A DNA stretch of 54,006 nt from an uncultured Pelagibacteraceae bacterium (GTDB taxonomy: Bacteria > Pseudomonadota > Alphaproteobacteria > Pelagibacterales > Pelagibacteraceae): NCBI GenBank assembly GCA_902522915.1, contig CABYXQ010000003.1:1-54006 (forward strand), given 5' to 3'. Position 1 is the stretch's first letter. Each line of letters begins with the position of its first letter. Shown piece by piece: positions 31,134-40,994 of this stretch. Made by a program: the position numbers and the translations under genes. The notes under the pieces are model-generated. The model ran no database searches. It saw nothing but the letters and a program-made list of their open reading frames with translations, and had not been told where the DNA came from.

Positions 31134-31149
31134 ATACTATATAAACAGT
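31134..31149. promoter_or_regulatory. Putative NrdR box 2
   Basis: ataCTATATAAACagt; core matches 8/10, spaced 31 bp from box 1 (C31106 to C31137). Confidence 0.55.
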
Positions 31150-31225
31150 AAATCAATAGAACATTTATAGAACATATAAAAAAATTATCAATAAAAAAAT
31201 CAAAAAAATAGTAAGTAATTAACAG

Positions 31226-32680
31226 ATGAGTGAAAATATTAAAATTGATCCCTATGGTTTTAGAGAATATGACGCCCGATGGTTGTACGAAAAAGGCATA
31301 AACCTCCTGGGTATCACAAATCTTGGTAAAGGGTTAGGAACACAAATAAAAAAACATACACGAAAAAATGATCCAAGAGTCGTGGTTGGTCATGATTACA
31401 GATCTTACAGCGAAGAAATAAAAACTGCATTAAAAAAGGGATTAGTTTCAACTGGATGTTATGTCGAAGATGTAGGTTTATCACTTTCACCTATGGTTTA
31501 TTTTGCTCAATTCAATTTGGATGCTGATGCTGTTGCAATGGTAACAGCTAGTCATAATGAAAATGGTTGGACTGGTGTAAAAATGGGAATCAAAAAAGGT
31601 CTAACCCACGCTCCAGAAGAAATGAAAGAATTAAAAGATATCACTTTAAATGAGGAGTTTTCGATAGGTCAAGGAAATGAAAAAGAAATAAAAAACTTTC
31701 AGAAAATTTATAAAGAAGATCTTATCAACAAAAATAGAATTAAAAAAAAAATTAAAGCTATTGTTGCATGTGGAAACGGTACAGCTGGTGTTTTTGCTCC
31801 TGATGTTTTGCGAGGAATTGGGTGTGAAGTAATAGAGCTTGATTGTAATTTAGATTGGACTTTTCCGAAATATAATCCAAACCCTGAGGATTTGGAGATG
31901 CTTCATGAAATTGCTAAAGTAGTTAAAGATAATAATGCTGATATTGGTTTTGGTTTCGATGGTGATGGAGATAGAGTTGGTGTTATAGATAACAAAGGAA
32001 ATGAGATTTTTTCTGATAAAATTGGATTATTAATAGCTAGAAATTTATCTACAAAACACAAAAACTCTAAGTTTGTAGTGGATGTTAAATCAACTGGACT
32101 TTATTCAAAAGATAAGGTTTTACTTAATAATAATTGTGAAACTATCTATTGGAAAACAGGTCATTCACATATTAAAAGAAAAGTTAATACTGAAAAGGCG
32201 CTAGCAGGTTTTGAAAAGAGTGGTCATTTCTTTTTTAATCAACCATTAGGTTATGGATATGATGATGGGATTAACTCAGCAATTCAAGTTTGTCATTTGT
32301 TAGATAATCAAAATAAGATGATGAATGATATTATTAATCAATTACCTAATACTTATCAAAGTCCAACTATGGCACCTTATTGTAAAGATGAAGAAAAATA
32401 TCAAGTTGTTGATGAATTAGTCAAGAAAGTGAAAGATCTTAAAGAAAATAAAACTGAAGTTGATAAACAAGTTATAACTGAAGTTCTTACAGTTAATGGA
32501 GTTAGATTTTCATTTGAAGATGGTTCTTGGGGATTAATAAGAGCATCTTCAAATAAACCTTCTTTAGTGGTAGTTACAGAAAGCCCGACATCTGATGAAA
32601 GAAAAAGAAAAATATTTGATTTCATTGACGATTTGCTCCAAAAAACGGGTAAAATCGGTGAATATGACCAAAAAATATAG
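31226..32680 (+). CDS. Phosphomannomutase/phosphoglucomutase
   Basis: MVTASHNENGWTGVKMG catalytic loop, FGFDGDGDRVGVIDNKG, FEKSGHFFFNQ. Confidence 0.93.
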   Translation: MSENIKIDPYGFREYDARWLYEKGINLLGITNLGKGLGTQIKKHTRKNDPRVVVGHDYRSYSEEIKTALKKGLVSTGCYVEDVGLSLSPMVYFAQFNLDADAVAMVTASHNENGWTGVKMGIKKGLTHAPEEMKELKDITLNEEFSIGQGNEKEIKNFQKIYKEDLINKNRIKKKIKAIVACGNGTAGVFAPDVLRGIGCEVIELDCNLDWTFPKYNPNPEDLEMLHEIAKVVKDNNADIGFGFDGDGDRVGVIDNKGNEIFSDKIGLLIARNLSTKHKNSKFVVDVKSTGLYSKDKVLLNNNCETIYWKTGHSHIKRKVNTEKALAGFEKSGHFFFNQPLGYGYDDGINSAIQVCHLLDNQNKMMNDIINQLPNTYQSPTMAPYCKDEEKYQVVDELVKKVKDLKENKTEVDKQVITEVLTVNGVRFSFEDGSWGLIRASSNKPSLVVVTESPTSDERKRKIFDFIDDLLQKTGKIGEYDQKI

Positions 32681-32751
32681 TTCTTAATAACTTAAAGTTT
32701 CAACTAATAAGTGTTCATAAAATTGTAAAGAATCACTTAAATCTTAATAGT

Positions 32752-32786
32752 GAGGTGATGGAGGGAGACTGAAATCACCTCTTTTT
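32752..32786 (+). terminator. Putative intrinsic terminator after the phosphomannomutase gene
   Basis: GAGGTGAT-(14 nt)-ATCACCTC followed directly by TTTTT. Confidence 0.7.
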
Positions 32787-33183
32787 ATTTAAATGCTTTC
32801 CTAATCTCTCTAGTAATCTTAATTAAAGCTGATTTTGAATAGGTTTTGCCCTTAACCACCCACACAGATAACGGCCATGAACTATCTTTACTATTTCTAG
32901 CAATAATATGAATATGCAACTGAGAAACTTTGTTTCCTATTTTTTCAACATTAAGTTTTTTTGTATTAAATATTTTTTTCATAACTTTGCTAGCTAAAAC
33001 TATTTCTTTTATTAATAATATTTGATCCTGAGTTTTAAGTTCTGTTATATCTGTAACTTTAATTCTCTTTGGAATTAAAATAATCCATGGAAATTTTTTA
33101 TTATTAATCAAACGTACTGCACATAACTTTAAGTCAGTTATAAAATAGGAGGATTTAGTAAACTTAATATTTACTTTATGCAT
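32785..33183 (-). CDS. HIT-family protein
   Basis: FPWIILIPKR, NKVSQLHIHIIARNSKD histidine triad. Confidence 0.88.
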   Translation of the reverse strand: MHKVNIKFTKSSYFITDLKLCAVRLINNKKFPWIILIPKRIKVTDITELKTQDQILLIKEIVLASKVMKKIFNTKKLNVEKIGNKVSQLHIHIIARNSKDSSWPLSVWVVKGKTYSKSALIKITREIRKAFK

Positions 33184-33244
33184 TAATTTAAAATTACACT
33201 TCTAAACATTTGATGTAAATGATATTTACTATATTGTTATCTTT

Positions 33245-33445
33245 ATGGCAGATAAACAAATTAGATCTATAGCTAAAACCTTTTCCTGGAGATTCTTTAT
33301 TTTTGTCTATTGGGTAATTTTTGGATATATCTACACAGGTACTTTTACAGGTGCTGGGATTTTAGGTGTTGGCTCAATTATTCCACTTTTTTTTTATTAT
33401 TTTCATGAAAGAATTTGGAATAAAATTAAATGGGGAGTGAATTAA
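33245..33445 (+). CDS. DUF2061 domain-containing small membrane protein
   Basis: RSIAKTFSWRFFIFVYWVIFGYIYTG...FYYFHERIWNKIKWG. Confidence 0.85.
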   Translation: MADKQIRSIAKTFSWRFFIFVYWVIFGYIYTGTFTGAGILGVGSIIPLFFYYFHERIWNKIKWGVN

Positions 33446-33452
33446 GTAATTT

Positions 33453-34289
33453 TTAACTTATAGATAGATATTCAATAAATGATCGTATCGAAACTATAAT
33501 TAAAAATATACCAAATATTTTACTCAATAATCTTTTATTAATTTTATAAACAGCTTTTGCGCCAAATCTTGCCATAATCATAGTGACTGGTACAAAAACT
33601 AGGAAGCCTAACAAATTAATGTAGCCGACACTAAATGGTGTGTTAATATTATTAATTATTTTTCCACCCAAAATCATTGCAGTGGTTCCACTTAATGAAA
33701 TTAAAAATCCTATTGCTGCTGCAGTTCCAATTGATTTTCTAATATCATAACCAAATGTTCTCATAAAAGGCACCATTAAAGATCCACCACCAATACCAAG
33801 TGGTATCGAAATAAAACCAATAACAATTCCTGAAATATTTTTAACTATCTCTGATATTTTTTTTGGATTCTCTACTAATTTTTCTCTTAAAAAAATAAAG
33901 AACAAGCCTACAATAAAAGAAAAGATTGAAAAAAATAATACTAGCGCTGGAGTTTTTAAATTTACTGCTAGAAAACTTCCTAAAAAAACACCTATTAGAA
34001 TAAAAATTCCAAATGATTTAACCATTTTAAAATCAACCGCATCATATTCCATGTGGGTTTTCGTAGAAATTATTGATGTTGGAATAATTATCGCTAAAGA
34101 TGTACCTACTGAAAGATGCATCCTAGTTACAATATCAAAATCTAAGACTGTAAATGCATAATACAGTGCAGGAACCATAATAATACCACCCCCAACACCC
34201 AATAATCCAGCCATAAATCCAGCTACTGCAGCAGCAACTCCCAGTACTGCCAATAGGTTAATTATTTCATTTGAGTTAAGAATATCCAT
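33453..34289 (-). CDS. TauE/SafE-family sulfite exporter-like membrane protein
   Basis: GFMAGLLGVGGGIIMVPALYY, IGFISIPLGIGGGSLMVPFM repeated motif. Confidence 0.9.
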   Translation of the reverse strand: MDILNSNEIINLLAVLGVAAAVAGFMAGLLGVGGGIIMVPALYYAFTVLDFDIVTRMHLSVGTSLAIIIPTSIISTKTHMEYDAVDFKMVKSFGIFILIGVFLGSFLAVNLKTPALVLFFSIFSFIVGLFFIFLREKLVENPKKISEIVKNISGIVIGFISIPLGIGGGSLMVPFMRTFGYDIRKSIGTAAAIGFLISLSGTTAMILGGKIINNINTPFSVGYINLLGFLVFVPVTMIMARFGAKAVYKINKRLLSKIFGIFLIIVSIRSFIEYLSIS

Positions 34290-35275
34290 TAAGAGCTAAC
34301 TTGATTAGCTTTTTCATTATTTTGAACAATAGTCATTATATGTTTGGCTTTTTGAAAATCAGAGTCTCTTGCCATCATATTATCACTTAAATATCTTTTC
34401 CAATCTTTAGAGCCAATTTGGCCATGATACAACCCAACTGTATGCCTCATAATGTGATTAACTTTAGTTCCTAATTTAACTTCTTTATCTAAATATTCTA
34501 AAAGTTTTTCTGCAACTTGTTCTCTTGTTGGACAATTTTTTGTTTTAAATATATTTTTTTCTATTTCAACTAGTGAATATGGATTTTGATAAATTGATCT
34601 TCCAATCATAACACCATCACAATGATCCAAATGATTATTTATTTCGTCTATTTTAGTGATACCTCCATTAATAATAATTTCTAATCCGGGATTTTCCTTT
34701 TTAATTTTATAAACCATGTCATAATTTAATTTTGGAATATTTAAATTTTGTTTTGGTGATAAACCTGTAAGCATTGCTTTTCTAGCATGTAATATAAAAG
34801 TGTTTGTACCCGCATTATGCATTTTATGGATAAATTGATTAAGATAATCAAAATCTTCTATGTCATCAAAACCAATTCTTGTTTTAGCTGTCACAGGTAT
34901 TTTGCATGAATTAACCATTGAGTTTATACATTCTGCAACTAAATCTGGTTCTTTCATTAAGCATGCGCCAAATTTATTTTTTTGAACTTTTTTACTAGGA
35001 CAACCTAAATTAATATTAATTTCATCATAGCCCATATCTTCAGCTATCTTTGCAACTTCTGCTAATTCTTCTTTATTAGATCCACCAACTTGTAAAGCTA
35101 AAGGTTTTTCTTCAGGACTATAAGATAAAATTTTTTTTCTATCTCCATGAATTGCAGATTTTGTTGCAACCATCTCTGTATAAAGTATAACATTTTTACT
35201 CATTAGTCTTAAAAAAAACCGATCATGTCTATCAGTACAATCCATCATTGGAGCAACTGACACCTTCCTATTCAT
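34289..35275 (-). CDS. dusA: tRNA-dihydrouridine synthase A
   Basis: VSVAPMMDCTDRHDRFFLRL, EININLGCPSKKVQKNKFGACLM, HARKAMLTGLSPKQN, GVMIGRSIYQNPY. Confidence 0.95.
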   Translation of the reverse strand: MNRKVSVAPMMDCTDRHDRFFLRLMSKNVILYTEMVATKSAIHGDRKKILSYSPEEKPLALQVGGSNKEELAEVAKIAEDMGYDEININLGCPSKKVQKNKFGACLMKEPDLVAECINSMVNSCKIPVTAKTRIGFDDIEDFDYLNQFIHKMHNAGTNTFILHARKAMLTGLSPKQNLNIPKLNYDMVYKIKKENPGLEIIINGGITKIDEINNHLDHCDGVMIGRSIYQNPYSLVEIEKNIFKTKNCPTREQVAEKLLEYLDKEVKLGTKVNHIMRHTVGLYHGQIGSKDWKRYLSDNMMARDSDFQKAKHIMTIVQNNEKANQVSS

Positions 35276-35297
35276 GATTTAAGTTTATATGATTTTA

Positions 35298-35834
35298 TTA
35301 TGAGTTTGAAGAGTCTGAATCTTCTGAATTTACATCTACATCAATATTTTCTTGTTCAGAAACTTCATCTAAGGAAACTTCACCTTGTTCATTTATAGTT
35401 TCCTCTTCAACTGAATGATCTATATCTGGTTTAGCTGTTTCAGATAACTCTGCTAAATCTTCTTTAGAAACTTGTATTTTTTCTGGAGTTTTTCTTGCTC
35501 TTTTTGATGGTAAAATTGGTGTTCCACTTTTTGAAATCTCTCCTTTATATAGGTTTTCAAAATCATCCCCTATATCTTCATCATCTTCAGTAGTATCGTC
35601 AACTTGCTCAACTTGTTTTCTAAGTTTATAAACTGCACTTTCTGTTAAATCTGAAACTTTAATTTTTTCTTCAGCGATTTCTCTTAATGAAATAACTGTA
35701 TTTTTATCATTTTTTTTATCAATAGTAGGCTCTATGCCAGAGTTTAGTTGAGTTGCCCTCTCTTTAGCAACAAGTACTAATTCGTATGGGCTTTCTACTT
35801 TATCGATACAGTCTTCTACGGTTACTCTTGCCAT
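35298..35834 (-). CDS. rpoZ: RNA polymerase omega subunit with long acidic C-terminal extension
   Basis: MARVTVEDCIDKVESPYELVLVAKERATQLNSG...KNTVISLREIAEEKI, then over 100 aa rich in D/E/S. Confidence 0.9.
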   Translation of the reverse strand: MARVTVEDCIDKVESPYELVLVAKERATQLNSGIEPTIDKKNDKNTVISLREIAEEKIKVSDLTESAVYKLRKQVEQVDDTTEDDEDIGDDFENLYKGEISKSGTPILPSKRARKTPEKIQVSKEDLAELSETAKPDIDHSVEEETINEQGEVSLDEVSEQENIDVDVNSEDSDSSNS

Positions 35835-35877
35835 GCGCAGTATCTATACAGTGAGCCTAAAAAAATCAAGGAGAATT

Positions 35878-37086
35878 TTACAAATATTGAGGGTTTAATT
35901 TATTCTTTACTGAGTACAAAAGAATTATTGAACTTAAGATATAAGTACCAGATACAACTGCTATTTCTTCAATCGTAAAGCCATAATCTATTAAAACCCC
36001 AAATAATGCTGTTCCGAATGCAGTTGAAAATACCATTAATGCTGTAGTTAAAGCTTTTATTGAACCTATATATTTTACACCATAAATCTCTGCCCACGTT
36101 GATGATCCTAAAACATTTGCCAAACCATTAGATATTCCAATTAAACCAAAGAAAATAAATGATGATATTGGGTTATTGAAATAAAAAAGTACTATCGCTG
36201 CAATCAAAAGAGGGATATTCATATAAATCAGTAATTTTCGACTACTAAATTTATCAATTAAAAAACCCGAAATAAATAAAGTGATTACAGAAAATATTGA
36301 GTAAACCATAAATGATTGAGCAATAATATAAGGCCCCCAACCTTTTGAACTTGATATAAATGATTGATAAACAAAAGATCCAGTTGCAATCCATGGCATT
36401 GCTAACATAGTCATACAAACAATATAAAATCTATAATCTTTTAAAACTTCTATTCGGCTCCATTGTTTTATATCTTTAATAGAATTAATTTTAGAATCAG
36501 GTTCTTCTCTTGTATCTAATTTGATATTTTTAACTAAGATATATGTAGAGACAGGTAGAACAATAATAATTAATATTGAAATTGAGATCCATATATCTCT
36601 CCATTCAATAAAAGTTAACAAAAAAACAATTAATACAGGTAAAATAAATTCAGCAGATGACAAACCTAGCCAACCTATACTTAAAGCACGACCCCTGTTT
36701 TGATTAAAATAACGAGAAATAGTTGTTGTTGCTGTATGACTTGATAGGCCTTGACCAGCAAGTCTCATTAAAAAAATTCCAATAAATAAGAAAATTATTG
36801 AAGAAATTTTTGAAAATACAAAACATGAAATAGATAAAAAAATTATCACATAGGATGCAAACTTTAATATGTTTACATCATCTATTTTTTTTCCAATCCA
36901 AACTAAAACAAGACTACTTAATAAAGTTGCAGAGGCATAAATTGAGCCAAATTGTCCATGTGTAATTGATAATGCATCTCTAATACTAGTATTGAACAGT
37001 CCAAGAAAAAAACTCTGTCCAAAGCTAGAAAAAAATGTAAATATAAAACCAAATATAATTACTTTTAAACTTAAACTTTTAAACAT
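35878..37086 (-). CDS. MFS transporter
   Basis: About 12 hydrophobic segments; NTSIRDALSITHGQFGSIYASATLLSSLVLVWIGKKIDD; RYFNQNRGRALSIGWLGLSSAEF. Confidence 0.88.
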   Translation of the reverse strand: MFKSLSLKVIIFGFIFTFFSSFGQSFFLGLFNTSIRDALSITHGQFGSIYASATLLSSLVLVWIGKKIDDVNILKFASYVIIFLSISCFVFSKISSIIFLFIGIFLMRLAGQGLSSHTATTTISRYFNQNRGRALSIGWLGLSSAEFILPVLIVFLLTFIEWRDIWISISILIIIVLPVSTYILVKNIKLDTREEPDSKINSIKDIKQWSRIEVLKDYRFYIVCMTMLAMPWIATGSFVYQSFISSSKGWGPYIIAQSFMVYSIFSVITLFISGFLIDKFSSRKLLIYMNIPLLIAAIVLFYFNNPISSFIFFGLIGISNGLANVLGSSTWAEIYGVKYIGSIKALTTALMVFSTAFGTALFGVLIDYGFTIEEIAVVSGTYILSSIILLYSVKNKLNPQYL

Positions 37087-37097
37087 ATTAAAATATT

Positions 37098-37973
37098 ATG
37101 ACTTGTAATGTTGCTTTCATAGGTCTTGGGGTTATGGGCTACCCAATGGCTGGTTATATATCAAAAGCCGGACACAATGTAACTGTTTTTAATAGAACTA
37201 AATCTAAAGCAGAAAAATGGATAGATGAATATAAAGGTAAAATGGCTGAAACTCCAGCTGAGGCTGCCAAAGATGCTGAATATATTTTTACCTGCGTTGG
37301 AAATGACAATGATCTAAGAGAAGTTTCAATGGGTGAAAATGGATTATACAATACAGCTAAAAAAGGTTCCGTGTATATTGATAATTCAACTGTATCAGCT
37401 GAAATTTGTAGAGAACTCTATAAAACAGCAAAAGATAAAGATTTTGATTTTTTAGATGCTCCTATCTCTGGTGGACAGCCAGGTGCCGAAAGTGGAAAAT
37501 TAACTGTAATGGTCGGTGGTGATGAAAAAATATTTTCAAAAGCTAAGCCTATAATTGATTGTTATAGTCAAAAAGTAAACCTAATTGGCCCATCTGGAAG
37601 TGGACAGCTTACTAAAATGATGAACCAAATGTGTATAGCAGGTGCTGTGCAAGGTTTATCCGAGGCTATTAACTTTGGTATCAATGCTGGCCTAGATATG
37701 GATAAAGTTATGGATACTATTTCAAAAGGAGCTGCACAATCGTGGCAAATGGAAAATAGATATCGATCAATGACAGATAATAAATTTGATTTTGGTTTTG
37801 CTGTAGATTGGATGAGAAAAGATCTAGCAATTGTAATTGAGGAAGCAAAAAGAAATGGATCTCCAATTCCAGTTACAGAAATTGTAGATGGTTATTACGC
37901 TAAAGTTCAAGAAATGGGTGGTAATCGCTGGGATAACTCTAGCTTGATTGCTCTTTTAAAAAAGAAAAAATAA
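37098..37973 (+). CDS. NAD(P)-dependent beta-hydroxyacid dehydrogenase (3-hydroxyisobutyrate dehydrogenase / tartronate semialdehyde reductase family)
   Basis: VAFIGLGVMGYPMAGYISKAGHNVTVFNRT, FLDAPISGGQPGAESGKLTVMVGG, GSGQLTKMMNQMC. Confidence 0.92.
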   Translation: MTCNVAFIGLGVMGYPMAGYISKAGHNVTVFNRTKSKAEKWIDEYKGKMAETPAEAAKDAEYIFTCVGNDNDLREVSMGENGLYNTAKKGSVYIDNSTVSAEICRELYKTAKDKDFDFLDAPISGGQPGAESGKLTVMVGGDEKIFSKAKPIIDCYSQKVNLIGPSGSGQLTKMMNQMCIAGAVQGLSEAINFGINAGLDMDKVMDTISKGAAQSWQMENRYRSMTDNKFDFGFAVDWMRKDLAIVIEEAKRNGSPIPVTEIVDGYYAKVQEMGGNRWDNSSLIALLKKKK

Positions 37974-37976
37974 TTT

Positions 37977-38582
37977 GTGAGTGATACCGTTCCTTACTAC
38001 GAGGATTTTACCGAGATTAAAAAGAAAATTTGGTCTATGTTAGATAATGCTGTTAAAGACAGAAGTTCTCCTTTTAGAATACCAGTGTTTATTTGTGGTA
38101 ATCAATCAGACTTTGATGGAAGAATTGTAGTTCTTAGAAAATCTGATCAATCAAATAATCTTGTTCAATACCACAGTGATATTCGATCAGATAAAATTAA
38201 AAAATTAAAAGTAAATAAAAACGCTGCAATGTTATTTTATGATAAAGATGAAAAAATACAGGTAAGATTAAAAGTGGAATGTATTATTAATCATGAAAAT
38301 GATATAACAAGAGAATCTTGGTCTAAAACGCAACACATATCTAGAAAATGCTATTTGGTTGATAATGGTCCTGGGACAGATTCTGATTTTCCAACGTCAG
38401 GATTAAAACCGGAACTTGATAACTTTGATTACACTAAAGAACAAAGCGAAGAAGGTTATAAAAACTTTACTGTTATTCAATGTAAAATCAAATCTATAGA
38501 ATGGCTTTATTTAGCAGCTAAAGGTCATCGAAGAGCAAAGATTAATTTGGAAAATAATAAAGATACTTGGTTAGTTCCATAG
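37977..38582 (+). CDS. Pyridoxamine 5'-phosphate oxidase-family flavin-binding protein (GTG start)
   Basis: GRIVVLRKSDQSNNLVQYHSDIRSDKIKKLKVNKNAAMLFYDKDEKIQVRLKVEC; C-terminal IEWLYLAAKGHRRAKI. Confidence 0.82.
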   Translation: MSDTVPYYEDFTEIKKKIWSMLDNAVKDRSSPFRIPVFICGNQSDFDGRIVVLRKSDQSNNLVQYHSDIRSDKIKKLKVNKNAAMLFYDKDEKIQVRLKVECIINHENDITRESWSKTQHISRKCYLVDNGPGTDSDFPTSGLKPELDNFDYTKEQSEEGYKNFTVIQCKIKSIEWLYLAAKGHRRAKINLENNKDTWLVP

Positions 38583-38786
38583 ATGGTTACTGGATATATA
38601 TTTACAGCATTTCTTATAATTTTAGGATTGGCTGTAATGAGATTTGGGAGTATTCATTTTAAAAAATTTAAAGAAGGAAAAACAAAAATAAAAGCACGGT
38701 TAAGTGGACAAATTTCCTTTTTAATTTTATTTATAATAATAATTGGATTAATAGTTTATTCAGTAAATGATCTATTATTTAAGTAA
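38583..38786 (+). CDS. Small membrane protein of unknown function
   Basis: Two hydrophobic helices; starts immediately after the preceding stop codon, so probably co-transcribed. Confidence 0.65.
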   Translation: MVTGYIFTAFLIILGLAVMRFGSIHFKKFKEGKTKIKARLSGQISFLILFIIIIGLIVYSVNDLLFK

Positions 38787-38818
38787 GTAAATCATTTGCA
38801 GCATTTTGTTATATATTT

Positions 38819-39331
38819 TTAGAATATAGACTTTGAATATTTTTTCCAGTTTTCTTGATAACGTCTTGTATTTTCTAATACTGCTTTTTTTTCTTCTTCA
38901 GTAACTTCTCTTACAACTTTTCCTGGAGATCCAACAACTAATGAATTATCTGGAATGACTTTATTTTCAGTAATTAAAGCCTTTGCTCCAATAATACAAT
39001 TTTTACCGATTTTTGCTTTATTAAGTATTACAGCACCAATTCCAATCAAACTATTTTCTCCTATTGTGCATCCATGCAACATAACCATATGACCAACTGT
39101 TACATTTTTTTCTATTTTTAAAGGACAGCCTGGGTCGGTATGCAATACACTTCCATCCTGTACATTTGAACCTTCTCCAATGTGAATATTTTCTATATCC
39201 CCTCTTAAAACTGCATTAAACCAAACGCTGGTGTTTTTTTCTAAGGTAACATCGCCAATAATAGTTGCATTTGGTGCTACCCAATTTTCGCCAGAGTTTT
39301 TTGGTTTTTTATCTTTTAAATCGTAAAACAT
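38819..39331 (-). CDS. Gamma-class carbonic anhydrase-like hexapeptide-repeat protein
   Basis: NTSVWFNAVLRGDIENIHIGEGSNVQDGSVLHTDPGCPLKIEKNVTVGHMVMLHGCTIGENSLIGIGAVILN. Confidence 0.9.
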   Translation of the reverse strand: MFYDLKDKKPKNSGENWVAPNATIIGDVTLEKNTSVWFNAVLRGDIENIHIGEGSNVQDGSVLHTDPGCPLKIEKNVTVGHMVMLHGCTIGENSLIGIGAVILNKAKIGKNCIIGAKALITENKVIPDNSLVVGSPGKVVREVTEEEKKAVLENTRRYQENWKKYSKSIF

Positions 39332-39351
39332 AATTTATATATTCTTACAAT

Positions 39352-39906
39352 ATGCCAGTTCAAACTCCAATATGCGATTTTGGCAAAAAAGCTTTGCCAT
39401 TTGAATTAAACTCAACAGATAACAAAATTATTTCTTTAGAGGATATTAAAGGTAAAAATGGAACTTTAATAATGTTCATTTGTAATCACTGCCCTTATGT
39501 AAAAGCAATTACAAAAGAGATGGTTGAAGATTGTGCTGAATTAAAAAAAATTGGAGTAAATTCTGTAGCTATTTGTTCAAATGATAGTCTTAATTATCCT
39601 GAAGATTCATTTGAAAATATGATTAAATTTTCAAATGAAAATAAATTTAGTTTTCCTTATCTAATAGATGAAACTCAAGAAGTTGCGAAAGCATATGATG
39701 CAGTATGTACACCAGATTTCTTTGGGTATAATAAAAATTTAGAACTTCAATACAGAGGTAGATTAAGAGAGCTTAAAAACTATGTTCCAGTCAAAGATGG
39801 GGATAGTGAGCTACTTCAAGCAATGAAAAAAATTGCTGAAAGTGGTGAAGGACCCATAGATCAGATCCCAAGCGCTGGTTGTAGTATTAAATGGAAGTAT
39901 GATTGA
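39352..39906 (+). CDS. Thioredoxin/AhpC-TSA-family protein
   Basis: GTLIMFICNHCPYVKAI, VCTPDFFGYNKNLELQYRGR, AGCSIKW. Confidence 0.88.
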   Translation: MPVQTPICDFGKKALPFELNSTDNKIISLEDIKGKNGTLIMFICNHCPYVKAITKEMVEDCAELKKIGVNSVAICSNDSLNYPEDSFENMIKFSNENKFSFPYLIDETQEVAKAYDAVCTPDFFGYNKNLELQYRGRLRELKNYVPVKDGDSELLQAMKKIAESGEGPIDQIPSAGCSIKWKYD

Positions 39907-40985
39907 TGTATTTAATCGTAACTAGATCTTTTCCACCTGAAATTGGTGGAATGCAAAACCTGATGTGGGGCCTATCAAGAGAATTATCTAAAAATTTTAT
40001 GATAAAAGTTTTTGCAGATTATGTTGAAGATCATAAAAGTCATGATGAAAAAGCTTCATTTTCAATTGAAAGAGTTGGTGGAATTAAATTTTTAAGAAAA
40101 TATAGGAAAGCACAACTAATTAATGAATTTATAAAAGAAAATAAAATTGAGGGCATTATTGCTGATCACTGGAAAAGTTTGGAGCTTATAAAAACGAATA
40201 AAAAGAAATATTGCTTAATCCATAGTAAAGAAATTAATCATCCAACAGGATCAAGTCAAAATAAACGTGTTATAAATGTTTTAAATAATGTTGAAAAAGT
40301 AATTGCAAATTCTGAATTTACAAAAAATTTAGCAATTAATTGTGGAGTTAATGAAAATAAGATTTTTGTTATTAATCCTGGGGTGGATCCAGCTGAAGAA
40401 TTAGATAAAAAATCTTTAGAAAAAGTTGAGAGTCTTCTTAAAGTAAAAACACCTAGATTGATCACTATTTCAAGATTTGATAAAAGAAAAAATCATGAAA
40501 AAGTAGTTATGGCACTCAGAAATTTGAAGCAAATTTACCCTGATATTGTCTATGTTTGTGTTGGTTATGGCGAAGAAGAAGAGAATATTAAAAAACTTGT
40601 TAAGGAATTAGATCTAGAAGCTCAAGTGATGTTTTTTAAGGATATTAGTAATAAATTAAAAAATGCCTTGGTTGCTAAATCAGATATATTTGTAATGCCA
40701 TCAATAATTCATAAAAAATCTGTTGAAGGATTTGGTATTGCTTACGTTGAAGCAGCTCAATATGGAATTCCTTCTATTGGAGGTAAAGATGGTGGTGCCT
40801 CTGATGCAATAGATCATGAAAAAACTGGATTAATATGTGATGGAAATAAGCTTAACGATGTTTATTCTAGTATAGAACGTTTATTAAAAGATAAAAAACA
40901 TATCGAATACGGCAAAAATGCAAAAATAAATTCACTTAACTTTACATGGGATAAGGTTATTGAAAACTATAAACGAATCTTATAA
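39906..40985 (+). CDS. Glycosyltransferase family 4
   Basis: SFPPEIGGMQNLMWGLSRELS, INPGVDPAE, SRFDKRKNHEKVV, EGFGIAYVEAAQYGIPSIGGKDGGASDAI. Confidence 0.9.
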   Translation: MYLIVTRSFPPEIGGMQNLMWGLSRELSKNFMIKVFADYVEDHKSHDEKASFSIERVGGIKFLRKYRKAQLINEFIKENKIEGIIADHWKSLELIKTNKKKYCLIHSKEINHPTGSSQNKRVINVLNNVEKVIANSEFTKNLAINCGVNENKIFVINPGVDPAEELDKKSLEKVESLLKVKTPRLITISRFDKRKNHEKVVMALRNLKQIYPDIVYVCVGYGEEEENIKKLVKELDLEAQVMFFKDISNKLKNALVAKSDIFVMPSIIHKKSVEGFGIAYVEAAQYGIPSIGGKDGGASDAIDHEKTGLICDGNKLNDVYSSIERLLKDKKHIEYGKNAKINSLNFTWDKVIENYKRIL

Positions 40986-40994
40986 ATTTAAACA

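Noticed and set aside
33213-33229. GTAAAT-GAT-ATTTAC palindrome near the DUF2061 start
   Set aside because: Only 6 bp per arm and AT-rich; no second copy or known operator to compare with.
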